Source: Cervus elaphus
Taxonomy: Eukaryota; Chordata; Mammalia; Artiodactyla; Cervidae
Assembly: GCF_910594005.1 (NCBI RefSeq)
Contig: NC_057848.1
Span: forward strand, 133,124,155 to 133,188,154
Direction of reading: 5' to 3'
Length of the DNA stretch: 64,000 nucleotides
Part shown: positions 22,905 to 34,474 of the stretch, piece by piece
How positions within the stretch are numbered: position 1 is the first letter of the stretch
How the letters are laid out: every line of letters starts with the position of its first letter
Made by a program: the position numbers and the translations under genes
The notes under the pieces: generated by a model
What the model saw: the letters and a program-made list of their open reading frames with translations, nothing else
Database searches by the model: none
What the model was told of the DNA's origin: nothing

Positions 22905-23148
22905 CTGCTGCTGCTGCTGCTGCGTCGCTTCAGTTGTGTCCGACTCTGTGCGACCGCAGAGACGGCAGCCACCAGGCTTCCCCGTCCCTGGGATTCTCCA
23001 GGCAAGAACACTGGAGTGGGTTGCCATTTCCTTCTCCAATGCATGAAAGTGAAAAGTGAAAGTGAAGTTGCTCAGTCATGTCTGACTCTTAGCGACCCCA
23101 TGGACTGCAGCCCACCAGGCTCCTCCATCCATGGGATTTTTCAGGCAA
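22905..23148 (-). mobile_element. Bov-A2 dimeric SINE with 12-bp TSD
   Basis: Reversed dimer of two Bov-A monomers joined by a GAAAGTGAAAAGTGAAAGTG linker, preceded by a (CTG)n run that is the element's (CAG)n tail. AAGGGACTTATG flanks it exactly (22,893-22,904 and 23,149-23,160). The 184-codon open frame that crosses this region is a SINE artefact. Confidence 0.95.
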
Positions 23149-23252
23149 AAGGGACTTATGAGACACCATCAAATGAATCAGTATATGCATTAGAGCATCA
23201 CAAAATGAGAAGACAGAGAGAAAGGAGCATAAGGCTTCTTCAAAGAAGTAAC

Positions 23253-23450
23253 ATCCCAGGTTGCTCAGTGTTAAAGAATCCACCTGCTAATGCAGATGAA
23301 GGTTCAATTCCTGGGTTGGGAAGATCCCCTAGAGAAAGGAATGGCAACCCACTTCAATATTCTTGCCTGGAAAATCCCATGGATGGAGAGCCTAGCAGGC
23401 TACAGTTCATGAGGTCACAGAGTTGGACACTACTGAGCATGCATGCACCA
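23253..23450 (+). mobile_element. Bov-tA SINE
   Basis: TCCCAGGTTGCTCAGTGTTA head, GGTTCAATTCCTGGGTTG box B, body to CATGAGGTCACAGAGTTGGA. It lies between two parts of the old L1 ORF1. Confidence 0.9.
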
Positions 23451-24090
23451 GTATAGAAAGATCCAGGAAGCCCAAGGTGTTCCCAGAAAGATGAATCTAA
23501 AGAGACTCACACTGAGGAATATAATGATTAAGCTCTCTAAAGTTAAAGATAAAGTTAGAATCTTAAACACAGCAAGAAGAAAGCATCTTTTCATGTATAA
23601 GGGAAGGCCCTTAAGATTATCAGCAGATTTTTCAGCAAAAGCTTTGTAGGCCAAAAAGGAGTAGAAGGATACATTTAAAGTGCTGAAAGAAAAAATCTGC
23701 CAACCAAGAATATGCTACCTGGCGAAGTTGTCCTTCAAAGTTGAAGAAGAGTTAAAGAGTTTTCCAGACAAGCAAAGCTGAAGGAGTTCATAACTTCTTG
23801 ACTTGTCTTACAATAAATATTAAGGAATTCTTACAGCTGAAACAAAAGGATGGTAATGAGTAACATGAAAACAAATGAAAGTATAAAATTCAATTGCCAG
23901 AGGCAATTAGGCTACAAAAATAAATAAAAGGCATCTAAATCAGAAAGAAATAAAAATGTCTATATTTGCAGGACATGATATTATACAGAAAAAACCCTAA
24001 AGACTCCATCAAAACCAAACAACAACAACAACAACAAAAAAAAACCTGCTAGAATTAATAAATGAATTCAGTAAAGGTGCACATCTCTAG
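23451..24090 (+). mobile_element. Old L1: second ORF1 C-terminus and an RT fragment
   Basis: CCCAAGGTGTTCCCAGAAAG, GCAAGAAGAAAGCATCTTTT, GCAGATTTTTCAGCAAAAGC and ACAAGCAAAGCTGAAGGAGT trace an ORF1 C-terminal domain. At 23,960-24,080 a piece of the RT active-site region follows (TTTGCAGGACATGATATTAT), with a (CAA)n expansion at 24,022-24,042. Confidence 0.65.
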
Positions 24091-25200
24091 AACATGCCAC
24101 TCAACAAGAAAAGAATACACATTTCCCACATAAAATATCTCCAGGATAGATCATATGCTAGGTCATAAAAGAAATCTCAATAAAGTTAACTGGAAGAAAT
24201 TATACAAAGTATGTTCTCAAAAAACAGTGGAATGAAATTAGAAAGTAATTAGGAAATTTGAGGAATTCACAAATATATGGAAACTAAAATGTACTCCTAA
24301 ATAACAAATGGGTCAAAAAAGAAATCACAGGGAAAATAGAAAATAGTTTGAGATTAATGAAAATAAAGATACCTATACCAAAACATATGAAATGCAGTGA
24401 AAGAAGTGCTTAAGAGGAAATTTATACTTATAAATACTTATGTTAAAAATGAAGATAATGCTGTATACATGAAACTTGAAGTTATAAACCAATGTTACCT
24501 CAATACATTTTTAAATTAATTTAAATTTTTAAAATAAATGAAAGCTTAATTTTTTAAATGAAGAAAGATTTCAAATCAATAACCAAAACTTCTACCATAG
24601 GACATAAGAAAAAAAGAAAAGGAACCAAACCCAGAGCAAGGAGAAGGAAGAAAATAACAAATATTAGAAGAAAATTTAATTAGATAAAGAACAGAAAAAC
24701 AATGGAGAGAATAAATTAACCCAAACTTAATTCTTTGAAATAATCAACAAAATTTATAAGCCATTAGTTAGAGGCACTGAGGCAAAAAAAGATGTGTCTC
24801 CAGGCACTAAAATCAGGTAAGAATGAGAGGACATTGCCACACACAATATCAAGATAAAAATAATTATATGGCAGTACCATGGAGACCAGTATGGCAATAA
24901 ATTGGATAAATAAAATGGGCAAATTCTCAGAAAGAAACAAGCTATAAAAGCTGACTCAAGAAGAAATAGAAAATATGAATAGGCTTATAACAAGTAAAGA
25001 AATTGAATTTGTAATAAAAATAAAGTTACTGCAAAGAAAGCTCTGTTCCAAATGACTTCACTGGTGAATTCCACCAAATGTTTTAAGAAAAATCAACACT
25101 AAACCTCACAAGCTCTTCCAAAACAATAGAAGTGAAGGAAATATTTTCTTATTGAAGTCAAATTTGAGGACTCACAAAAATCAACTCGAAAGCTAAAATA
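24091..25200 (+). mobile_element. Old L1 ORF2 fragments (endonuclease to RT entry)
   Basis: 24,120-24,440 corresponds to the end of the endonuclease domain and the linker (GATCATATGCTAGGTCATAA, ATGGAAACTAAAATGTACTC). 24,440-24,540 looks like an L1 3' terminus. 24,590-25,180 is linker up to the start of RT (CAAATGACTTCACTGGTGAA). The out-of-order pieces show nested or rearranged insertions rather than one element. Confidence 0.55.
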
Positions 25201-25219
25201 ATCAAGACCTCAGTCTTGA

Positions 25220-25495
25220 CATAAGAACAGATATATCATATGATATCACTTAAATGCAGAATCTAAAAAATTATACAAACAAACTTATTTACAAAGTAGA
25301 AACAGACTCAAAAACCTAGAGAACAAACCGGGGGGGCGGGGGGTGGGGTGGGGCGGGAGTCTGGGGAGAGATAGATTGGGAGGTTGGGATTTACAGGTAC
25401 AACTGCTATATTTAAAATAGATAAGCAACAAGGACCTACTGTGTAGCACAGGGACCTCTGCTCAATAGTCTGTAATAACCTATGGATCATCAGCT
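25220..25495 (+). mobile_element. L1 3' UTR with G-rich expansion
   Basis: TAGAAACAGACTCAAAAACC, TTGGGAGGTTGGGATTTACA and CAACAAGGACCTACTGTGTA are the same 3' UTR type as at 6460 and 51,005. The G-rich core at 25,330-25,357 has G runs of 7, 6, 4, 4 and 3. Confidence 0.75.
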
Positions 25496-26199
25496 AGTGA
25501 AAGCATATATAGAGAAAAGAGAAGAGCAGGGAGAACAAAATTTTCACTAAAGGAGAAATGGTGGAATCAGAGCCAAAAACAGAGAAGGAGAAGGGAAATG
25601 ACAATTAGTAGAAGAGAAACAGAGAGAAATTGTCACAAGAAGCCAAGAGAGGGGGAAATTGAATAGGAGAAGATAGTCCTCAGGATAAAACTTCAGAGTG
25701 AGAGAAGAGGAGGAAAAGTGAAAAAGCATTTGATTTGACAACTCTGAAGTCTCTGGGAAACACAAAGAAAATAATTTCAGTGAAGTGCTGAGGTTGGTAG
25801 GAATGAGTGAATGAGGTGATGTAAGCAGTGTCAGTACTCCACACTTTTAAGGTAGACATTGATTAGCTGAGATAGGAAGTCAGCTCCTTCTGACTTCAAA
25901 GCCTGATGTAGCTGAAATAGGAAGTCAGCTCCTGACTTCAAAGCCCATATTTTAGCCATAACACAGTGACATTTGCTTAAAGCATATTAAGGTGTTCATT
26001 CCAAAGGAAGTTACATAGAATTGGTTTCGATTCTGAAGATGAGTTGTGACTAACATGTCTATGTAGTTAGTATATGAATGTGATGCCATTGTCTCCTCTT
26101 CCTAGATTCATGAAAACGACTCTAGTAGACAAAGCTAAAGGTGATTTTCCCTTTCCTTCGGTTTCTTTTTATGGATAATTTTGACTGTACATTTTTTGT
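25496..26199. other. Unique purine-rich sequence with a local duplication
   Basis: 25,500-25,750 is strongly A/G-rich on the plus strand. 25,864-25,945 holds an imperfect tandem duplication (see the findings). No repeat family or coding signal recognised. Confidence 0.4.
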
Positions 26200-27030
26200 G
26201 TGCAAGAAAAAAATCAGCAGAGATAACTGTGACATATAATAAATCCCAAGAAAACACAAATAGCCAATAAATATATGAAAAGATGTGCAATACCACCAGT
26301 AATCAGGGAAACATAAATTAAAATTATAAAGAAAGAACATCTTTTACTCATCAGACTAACCATAATTAAAAAGTGTGGGGACTTCCCTGTTGGTCCAGTG
26401 GCTAAGACTCTGTGTTTCCAATGCAGGGGTTGTGGGTTTGATCCCTTGTCAGGGAAATAAGATCCCACATGCCACAATGTGGCCAGAAATAAATAAATAA
26501 GTAAATTAACACTTAAAAAGTGTGACAAGCACCAGTGTAGAGGAGGAGAATGAGTAAATAGATAATCTCAGACCATTCTTACAGATATGTGAACTGGAAC
26601 AGCCATGTGGGAGAGCAATGTGACAGTAAAATCTGAAAGGTGTTAACTCTATAACCTAGGATTTCCATTTCTGGGTATACACCCTAGAGAAACATTTGTA
26701 TACACACATGAGGGGACACACAAATGGGTGTTGATTACAGTACTGCCAGAAATAGCAAAGCAAAAAGGAACAACCCAAATGTTCATTAATAAAGAAATGG
26801 ATAAGATATGGTATCCTCATAGAAGGTATTGCTGTCTAGATAAAGGGACCAGAGCTATATGAATCAATAAGAATATGTCTAGAACTGTTAATATTAAATT
26901 TTTTAAATGTTTCAGAATGAAGTGTATAGGATGATTACTTACTTAAAATTTATTTTCTAAGCCCATAGAAACATTACATTTTGTTTCTGAATTTCTATTG
27001 ATGTATGTAAAAGTATTTAAAAGGATGACT
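26200..27030 (+). mobile_element. Old L1 ORF2 3' end, split by CHR SINE
   Basis: CCAATAAATATATGAAAAGA and TAATCAGGGAAACATAAATT left of the SINE, and TTTCTGGGTATACACCCTAG and GAACAACCCAAATGTTCATT right of it, follow the L1 ORF2 C-terminal region. Frames are lost. Confidence 0.7.
26378..26512 (+). mobile_element. CHR-type SINE with 12-bp TSD
   Basis: GGACTTCCCTGTTGGTCCAG head, GGGTTTGATCCCTTGTCAGG box B, AAGATCCCACATGCCACAAT and an AAATAAATAAATAAG tail. TTAAAAAGTGTG brackets it exactly (26,366-26,377 and 26,513-26,524). Confidence 0.95.
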
Positions 27031-27040
27031 ATCAAACTCA

Positions 27041-27169
27041 TATGGAGGAGGGCACAGCAATCCACTCCAGCACTCTTGCATGGAGAATCCCATGGACAGA
27101 AGAGCCTGGTGGGCTATATAGTCCATGGGGTTGCAAAGAGTTGGACGTGACTGAAGCGACTTATCACGC
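27041..27169 (+). mobile_element. 5'-truncated Bov-tA SINE
   Basis: Only the Bov-A body remains (GGCACAGCAATCCACTCCAG to ACGTGACTGAAGCGACTTAT). ATCAAACTCA on both sides (27,031-27,040 and 27,170-27,179) shows that truncation happened during insertion. Confidence 0.92.
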
Positions 27170-27179
27170 ATCAAACTCA

Positions 27180-27335
27180 GAGTAGGTCTATCTCTGGGAA
27201 ACAGAGAGAGGGCAAAAAGTCTGGAGATGTGGTCAAATGGGAGTTTTAAATCTTATTATTTTCTTCCTAAAGATAAGAGATGCATATATAATGTGTGAGT
27301 TTTTTCAAAATACACACACATCAAAGGTTAGAAGG
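27180..27335 (+). mobile_element. Old L1 3' end continuation
   Basis: CTATCTCTGGGAAACAGAGA through ATACACACACATCAAAGG looks like a degraded L1/HAL1 3' terminus continuing the element left of the SINE. Confidence 0.4.
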
Positions 27336-27532
27336 AAATATAAAAATTATTAATAATTTTAGTATCTGGGACATGGTAATATGGGTGTTTGCTATAGATT
27401 ATTGGTTTAAAAAGTAAGTGTGGCTTTCTAAAGGAAAATCAAGTCCCTTAGCATTATTCCATTAGAAGCAGTGTTGGTTTATTGGTTTCAGGGAAAGAGA
27501 AAAATAAGGCTTTGTTAGAAATGGTTAAAGCT

Positions 27533-27930
27533 GAGTACCAAAGAATTGATGCTTTAGAACTGTGGTATTGGAGAAGACTCTTGAGAGTCCCTTAGACTGC
27601 AAGGGTATCCAACCAGTTCATCCTAAAGGAAATCAGTCCTGAATATTCACTGGAAGGACTGATGCTGAAGCTGAAACTCCAAAACTTTGGCCATCTGATG
27701 CAAAGAATTGACTTATTTGAAAAGACCTTGATGCTGGGAAAAATTGAAGGCAGGAGGAGAAGGGGATGACAGAGGATGAGATGGTTGGATGACATCACCG
27801 ACTCAATGGACATGAGTTTGAGTAGATTCTGGGAGTTGGTGATGGACAGGGAGGCCTGGTGTGCTGCAGTCCATGGGGTCATAAAGAGTCGGACATGACT
27901 GAGTGACTGAACTGAAGTGAACTGAGAAGT
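27533..27930 (+). mobile_element. BovB LINE 3' end
   Basis: Plus-strand BovB C-terminal sequence (GCTGAGTACCAAAGAATTGA to GAACTGAAGTGAACTGAG). The flanks AGAAATGGTTAAAG and AGAAGTGATAAAG look like a degraded target duplication. 5'-truncated, frameshifted. Confidence 0.92.
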
Positions 27931-28859
27931 GATAAAGTGGGCAGACTACACACCGGGTCTTCATGCTCTGTGACTTGTCCAGACATGTCCATCAGTGTGT
28001 GGACTCTCAAGCTAACAATGTGCACATATTCTTCTGTGGCAATCTCACAGGAATCTTTAGAGAATGACTCCATTTCAAACTTAGACATTTAAGAAAGTCA
28101 CCTTTACATAGTGGAATTTGAAGGAACTAGTCACTCCAATAAAGACCAGACAAAAGAAATTCCTCCTTGGGAGATGAAAATTACAGAAGATAATAGAATA
28201 TTTAGGTTGCTTCTACTTCATACAATACTCTTTCCAGCTGGGCAGTTTCTTCTAGCACACACTGCTCTTGTCACCATTCTTAGAATACGTCTTGGGTCTC
28301 AGTCTGACGCTTTGTCTGTGACTATAAACAACTTTTCCTCCACAGTTAGTACAGCCATAGAATAATGACACTGCATTAGAGACATGAATCACAGCATAAA
28401 TACTTGTTTTATTATGATAAAATAAATCACTGCTTGTCAGTTGCTATAGACATAGGCAGAAAATGATCAGGCTTTCTATTTTTTTTTTATTATGCACTGG
28501 AATGGAGACCATCATTTGTTGAACAGTATGTGTTTAAAAAATGTCTCAATGCCTATAATGAAACAGATGATATGTGATCCTGCAGATCCTTAGAAGAAAA
28601 GAGTCTTAACACTTCCAATATGATAGATAAAGAAGCATAGTAACAAGGTAGGAAAAGAACGATGAGAGGGGAGGAAGAAAGGGGGAAATGAAGCTAAAGA
28701 CATAATAGTTTCTGTAAATATATCACCCTATGTTGAAACTAAAGGACTAAAGGACTAAAGGGAGTTGTCATGGCAGAGTCTCTTCAGTCGTCAGTAAATT
28801 ACACAATCCTGCACTCGATAGGAGAGTATTGAGCCTTTGTGCTAATCACGATGAGTTAG
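27931..28859. other. No recognisable feature
   Basis: Unique sequence. It includes an 84-codon open frame (28,111-28,365) without recognisable motif and three copies of ACTAAAGG at about 28,738-28,761. Confidence 0.4.
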
Positions 28860-29195
28860 GGTACACTAGAAGAACAAACAAGCTCCAGTAGCCTAAAGGT
28901 TAATTTCTCACTTTTGTGACAGTTCTAGAAGGTGACTTGGGGCTGCATTGTTGCCATCATTATCCCTTTGAGTCTCAGGCTATTGGAGCAGCCAATATGG
29001 ATGTTGCCAGTCACCAGGACAAAAGGAAAAAAGAGCCTCACATGGGCTCTTGAAGCTTCTGCCAAAGGTGACTCACATCCTTTCTCCTAGTGAATCACTG
29101 GTCAAGACAAGCCACATGGCTAAGCCTGACAGCACAATGGGAAGGTATTCTCCTCCTATAGCTCCCAGATTGCAGAACCATACTTCAGTGGATTT
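28860..29195. mobile_element. Possible old mammalian repeat, family not assigned
   Basis: The layout (TTTCTCACTTTTGTGACAGT, TGTTGCCAGTCACCAGGACA, AGACAAGCCACATGGCTAAG) recalls a dispersed mammalian repeat, but I cannot name it and see no terminal repeats or TSD. Confidence 0.25.
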
Positions 29196-30464
29196 CATAC
29201 TTACTGAGATATCCAGGTTTCAGGAGAGCATCTTCCCTTAAAGAGAGACAAAATGTGGGGGCAGTCAAGTGATTTCAGTGGTAAAAGTGCCCCTTCTCAG
29301 TGATATGAAAGAATCACGGCCCACTCCATCCATAGAGCAATGATATTGTCAGAGAAGAACTTTGAAGGAAAATGTCTGAGAAATGCCAGTGAAAGTAGAA
29401 TAACCTAAAGGGCTCCATATTTCCAAGACTTGACCAAAGTGTCCCCCAAACCTATTCCTCACCCTTCCCAACATCAATAGAAATATGGAACTGCTTAAGT
29501 AGATAAGAACTTTTGAGACTGAAACCTTCTTTGAAAATATAAAGAAACTGAGTCACTGAAGTGAGTCCAAGAACTCAAAAAACTGAAGCAGATACTGGTG
29601 TGCAGGAGGTGGGAGAATGGTGTACCAGACGATAAGGCTTCACCACCCATAGGTGGGAGGAAAGCTGGAGGTTTCATGGTGATTGGTAGGTGAGCATTTT
29701 TATGTCAGTTTTAGCTGGCAACGTTGCCACCTCCCCCTACTTCCACTCCTCCTGCCCAGGGCCATCTTGACACTGCTTCCCTCCTTCTCTACCACCACAG
29801 GAAACTCCCGGACAGAAAAAAGATGGGAAACTGAAGTTGTCACCCTGGGACAGCCCTGTCTACAGCCCTCTTTCAAGGGTAACTGGAGTTGGCCCTGGAG
29901 CAGGCTTTCTCCAACCTCTGCCATGCTCTCAGTCCTCCTCATAAGTACCTCTTACAGATAAAGGCAGAGCAATCAATAATGAATATGTCAAACTATGTGG
30001 GATAAGGAATCCTGGGCAAAATGGGGTTTTCTATCTGTCCCAATGTCCAACAATTCATGCTTGGAATTTCTCAAGAGATCAGTTTTTATACAATACAGTG
30101 CTGATGCACCTACTGAATTCTCATTGTGTCATTGAATGTCATAAGTAAAGGAAATGCAGAATGGGTACATGAAGGTTGGGAAAAGAAATTACCACTTCTC
30201 TTAAGCACCTTCCTGGCTTTGCTGATTCCCAGTGAAGTCTCATCTCTCCCTTCATTCTAAAACTCTTGACAGCAAGCTCTAAGTAAGAAATACTAAAGAC
30301 CTGCTTTGTTTGAAGTAAGAATAATAACAATAAAACAATAAAAAGTGTGTATATGGCAGATGTTATAGAGACATTATTCTAATCCTTTCACCAGTCCAAT
30401 GAAGGGGCAATATTATCCATTCCATTTAGAGATGAGATAAACATCACACATAAGTCTGGAGTTC
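29196..30464. other. Unique sequence with one GC-richer island
   Basis: 29,690-29,960 is GC-richer than its surroundings and open on both strands (92 codons plus, 80 codons minus), without known motifs. A weak antisense MIR-like stretch lies at about 30,380-30,430. Otherwise nothing recognised. Confidence 0.35.
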
Positions 30465-31268
30465 CATGGCTATGATAGGTAGAATAATCCCCTCCACTGA
30501 GCAATCATATCTACACCCTAATCCCTGGAACCTATAAATATGTTACCTTACATTGCAAAAGGGATTTTGAAGATGTGTTAAGGGCAAAAACGTTTACATG
30601 GGGGAGGTGGCTCAGATGGTAAAGAATCTTCCTGCAACGTGGAAGACCTGGGTTCGATCCCTAGGTCAGGAAGATCCCCTAGAGAAGGAAATGGCAACCC
30701 ACACCAGTATCTTGCCTGGAGAATTCCATGGACAGAGGAGCCTGGCGGGCTACAGTCCATGGTGTTGCAGACTTGGGCATGACTGAGTGACTAACAACAA
30801 TATCTGAACTGTCTGGTTCAACCTAATCACAGGTATTCCAAAAATCAGGGAATCTTTCCCAGGTGGGTCAGAGAAAGATGTGACAATGAAAGGAGAGTTA
30901 GAGAGATGACAGCATGAGAAGGGTTCAGCACCCTGAATTTATGGCTGCTTCTGAGATAAAAGGGGCCACATGCCAGGATTGGAAAGAGATTTTCACAAGC
31001 TTGGAATATCCCTCAGCTTCCAGTCAATGAGAAAATGGGGACCTCAGTTAGACAGCACAAGGAACTGAATTCTGTCAACAATCTTGATGAGCAGGAAATA
31101 AGTCTCCTCCCCTCCCCCGAGCTTCCAGAAAGGAACACAGCCTGCCAATACCTTGACTTTTGTCTTATGAACCTGTAGCAGACAAACCCACAAGATAATA
31201 AATTTGTGTTGTTTTAGGCCACTAAGTCTGTGGAAGTTTGTTAAAGCAGCAATTGGAAACTAATACAG
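30465..31268 (+). mobile_element. MaLR (MLT1-like) LTR, split by Bov-tA
   Basis: GTAGAATAATCCCCTCCACT, CTGGAACCTATAAATATGTT and GCAAAAGGGATTTTGAAGAT lie left of the SINE. GAGCTTCCAGAAAGGAACAC, ATAATAAATTTGTGTTGTTT and GGAAACTAATACAGG lie right of it. The AATAAA near the end and the CTAATACAG terminus fit an ERVL-MaLR LTR. No internal retroviral sequence is present. The family name is from memory. Confidence 0.6.
30601..30800 (+). mobile_element. Bov-tA SINE inside MaLR LTR
   Basis: GGGGAGGTGGCTCAGATGGT, box B GGGTTCGATCCCTAGGTC, a full body and a CTAACAACAA tail. No clear TSD was seen. Confidence 0.92.
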
Positions 31269-31309
31269 GGATTATCTCCGGTTTGGATAGTCACAAAAGC
31301 CTTTTAAGT

Positions 31310-31701
31310 TGACTGATCTATCTGCTTCCATCCTTAGCCTCCCTCCAGTGTATTCTCAACACAGAAATCTGAGTGATCTTTTTAAAAACATATCAGACCT
31401 TGTCAGTTTTCAGCACAAAATGTCCAATGGCTTCTCAGGCTGATCAGAATAAAAGCCAAAGTTATTACAATGGTCTCTAAGGTGACAAACTTATTGTCTT
31501 TTTCTGATCCTTACTCCTACTACTCTCAATCTTTCTTACTCCACTCCAGTCATACTGTCTCCATTGCTGGTCCTGAATATGCAGACTTAGGCCCCCATCT
31601 AAGCGCATCTTCACTATCCAGTCTCTGCCTAAGACAGTCTTCCCTTAGATACCTACGTGGCTTTCTTATTCTTCAGTTTCTGTTTGACTCTTTAATAGGC
31701 T
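31310..31701 (+). mobile_element. L2 LINE, left part
   Basis: CTGAGTGATCTTTTTAAAAA, CCAATGGCTTCTCAGGCTGA and ATCAGAATAAAAGCCAAAGT match the L2 ORF2/3' region in order. The element continues at 34,475 after the L1 insertion. Confidence 0.75.
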
Positions 31702-34468
31702 TTCCAGGCTTCACAGGTGAATTCTACCAAAAATTTAGAGAAGCTCTAACACCTATCCTATTCAAACTCTTCCAGACAATTGCAGAGGAAGGTAAACTCC
31801 CTAACTCATTCTATGAGGCCAGCAGCACCCTAATACCAAAACCAGACAAAGATGCCATGAAAAAAGAAAACTACAGGCCAATATCACTGATGAACATAGA
31901 TGCAAAAATCCTCAAAAAATTTTAGCAAACAGAATCTAACAATGTATTTAAAAGATCATACATCAAGACCAAGTGGGCTTAATCCCAGGGATGCAAGGAT
32001 TCTTCTATATTCACAAATCAATCAATGTGATACATCACATTAACAAATTGAAAGATAAAAACCATATGATTATCTCAATAGATGCAGAGAAAGCCTTTGA
32101 CAAAATTCAACATCCATTTATGATAAGAACTCTCCAGAAAGCAGGCATAAAAGGAACATACCTCAACATAACAAAAGCCATATATGATAAACCCACAGCA
32201 AACATTATCCTCAATGGTGAAAAATTGAAAGCATTTCCCCTAAAGTCTGGAACAAGACAAGGGTGCCCACTCTCACCACTACTATTCAATATAGTTTTGG
32301 AAGCTTTAGCTAGAGCAATCCAAGAAGAAAAAGAAATAAAAGGAATCCAGACTGAAAAAGAAGAAGTAAAACTCTCACAATTGACAGATGACATGATCCA
32401 CTACATAGAAAACCCTAAAGACACCACCAGAAAATTACTAGAGCTAATCACCAAATATAGTAAAGTTGTAGGATATAAAATTAGTACACAGAAATCTCTT
32501 GCATTCCTATACACTGACAATAAGAAAACAAAGAGAAATTAAGGAAACAATCCCATTCACCATTGCGACGAAAAGAATAAAATACTTAGGAATAAATCTA
32601 CCTAAAGAAACAAAAGACCTATATATAGAAAACTATAAAACACTAATGAAACAAATCAAAGATGACACAAATAAATGGAGAAATATACCATGTTCATGGA
32701 TTAGAAGAATCAATATATTGAAAAATGAGTATACTACCCAAAGCAATCTGTAGATTCAATGCAATCCCTATCAAGCTACCAACAGTATTTTTCACAGAAC
32801 TAGAACAAATAAATTCACAATTTTTATGTAAATACAAAATACCTCGAATAGCCAAAGCAATCTCGAGAAAGAAGAATGGAACTGGGGGAATCACCCTGCC
32901 TGACTTCTGACTATACTACAAAGCTATAGGCATCAAGATAGTATGGTACTGTCACAAAGAGAGAAATATGGATCAATGGAACAAAATAGAAAGCCCAGGG
33001 ATAAATCCACACACCTATGGACACCTTATCTTTGACAAAGGAGGCAAGAATATACAGTGGAGAAAAGACAATCTTTTTAACAAGTGGTACTGGGAAAACT
33101 GGTCAACAACCTGTAAAAGAATGAAACTAGAACACTTTCTAACACCATACACAAAAATAAACTCAAAATGGATTAAAGATCTAAATGTAAGACTGGAAAC
33201 TATAAAACTCTTAGAGGAAAACATAGGCAAAACACTCTGACATAAATCACAGCAAGATCTTCTATGACCCACCTCCCAGAGTAATGGAAATAAAAGCTAA
33301 AATAAACAAATGGGACCTAACAAAATTTAAAAGCTTTTGCACAACGAAGGAAACTATAAGCAAGGTGAAAAGACAGCCTTCAGAATGGGAGAAAATAATA
33401 GCAAATGAAGCAACTGACAAAGAAGTAATCTCCAAAATATACAAGCAGCTCATGCAGCTCAATACCAGAAAACTAAATGACCTGATCCAAAAAAAAGGCC
33501 AAAGAACTAAACAGACATTTCTCCAAAGAAGACATACTTTGCTGATAAACACATGAAAAGATGCTCAACATCACTCATTACCAGAGAAATGCAAATCAAA
33601 ACCACAATGAGGTACCATCTCATGCCTGTCAGAATGGCTTCTATCAAAAAGTCTACAAACAATAAATGCTGGAGAGGGTGTGGATAAAAGAGAACCTTCT
33701 TACACTGTTGGTGGGAATGCAAACTAGTACAGGCACTGTGGAGAACAGTGTAGAGATTCCTTAAAAGACTGGAAATAGAACTGCCATACGACCCAGCAAT
33801 ACACACTGGGCATACACACCGAGGAAACCAGAATTGAAAGAGACACGTGTACCCCAATGTTAACTGCAGCATTGTTTACATTAGTTAGGACATGGAAGCA
33901 GCCTAGATGTCCAGTGGCAGGTGAATGGATAAGTTGTGGTATGTATACATGATGGAATATTACACAGCTATTTAAAAGACTGGATTTGAATCAGTTCTAA
34001 TGAGGTGGATGAAACTGGAGCCTATTATACAGAGTGAAGTAAGTCATAAAGAGAAACACCAATACAGTATATTAACACATATATATGGAATTTAGAAAGA
34101 TGGTAACGATGACCCTATATGTGAGACAGCAAAAGAGACACAGATATAAAGAACAGACTTTTGGACTCTGTGGGAGGAGTCAAGGGTGGCATGATTTGAA
34201 AGAATAGAATTGAAACATGTATATTACCATATGTGAAATAGATGACCTGTCCAAGTTTGATGCATGAAACAGGGCACTCAAAGCCGATGGACTGGGACAA
34301 GTCAGAGGGATGGGATGGGGAGGGAGGTGGGAGGCGGGTTTGGGATAGTTGACATATGTACATCTGTGGTTGATTCATGTCAATGTATGGCAAAAACCAC
34401 CACAATATTGTAAAGTTATTAGCCTCCAATTAAAAATATAAATTAATTTTTAAAAAATTGCAACACCT
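31702..34468 (+). mobile_element. 5'-truncated L1_BT inserted into L2, dead
   Basis: Starts inside the ORF2 reverse-transcriptase domain (FTGEFYQKFREALTPILF) and runs to the 3' UTR and a short A-rich end. RT landmarks: SIDAEKAFDKIQH (about 32,080-32,118), SGTRQGCPLSPLLFNIVLE (about 32,250-32,305), and the active site, where the usual FADD reads LTDD (about 32,386-32,397), a likely inactivating change. Stops or frameshifts occur near 31,923, 32,540, 32,750 and 32,910. The C-terminal cysteine region is near 33,660-33,720. The 3' UTR has the G-rich block at about 34,310-34,345. L1 ORF2 normally supplies endonuclease and reverse transcriptase; this copy lacks the endonuclease altogether. Confidence 0.93.
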
Positions 34469-34474
34469 TTTCAA

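Noticed and set aside
22902..23456. 184-codon plus-strand open frame starting with a Leu run
   Set aside because: It crosses an antisense Bov-A2 dimer and a sense Bov-tA with a piece of old L1 between. The Leu run is the SINE (CTG)n tail, so it is not a gene.
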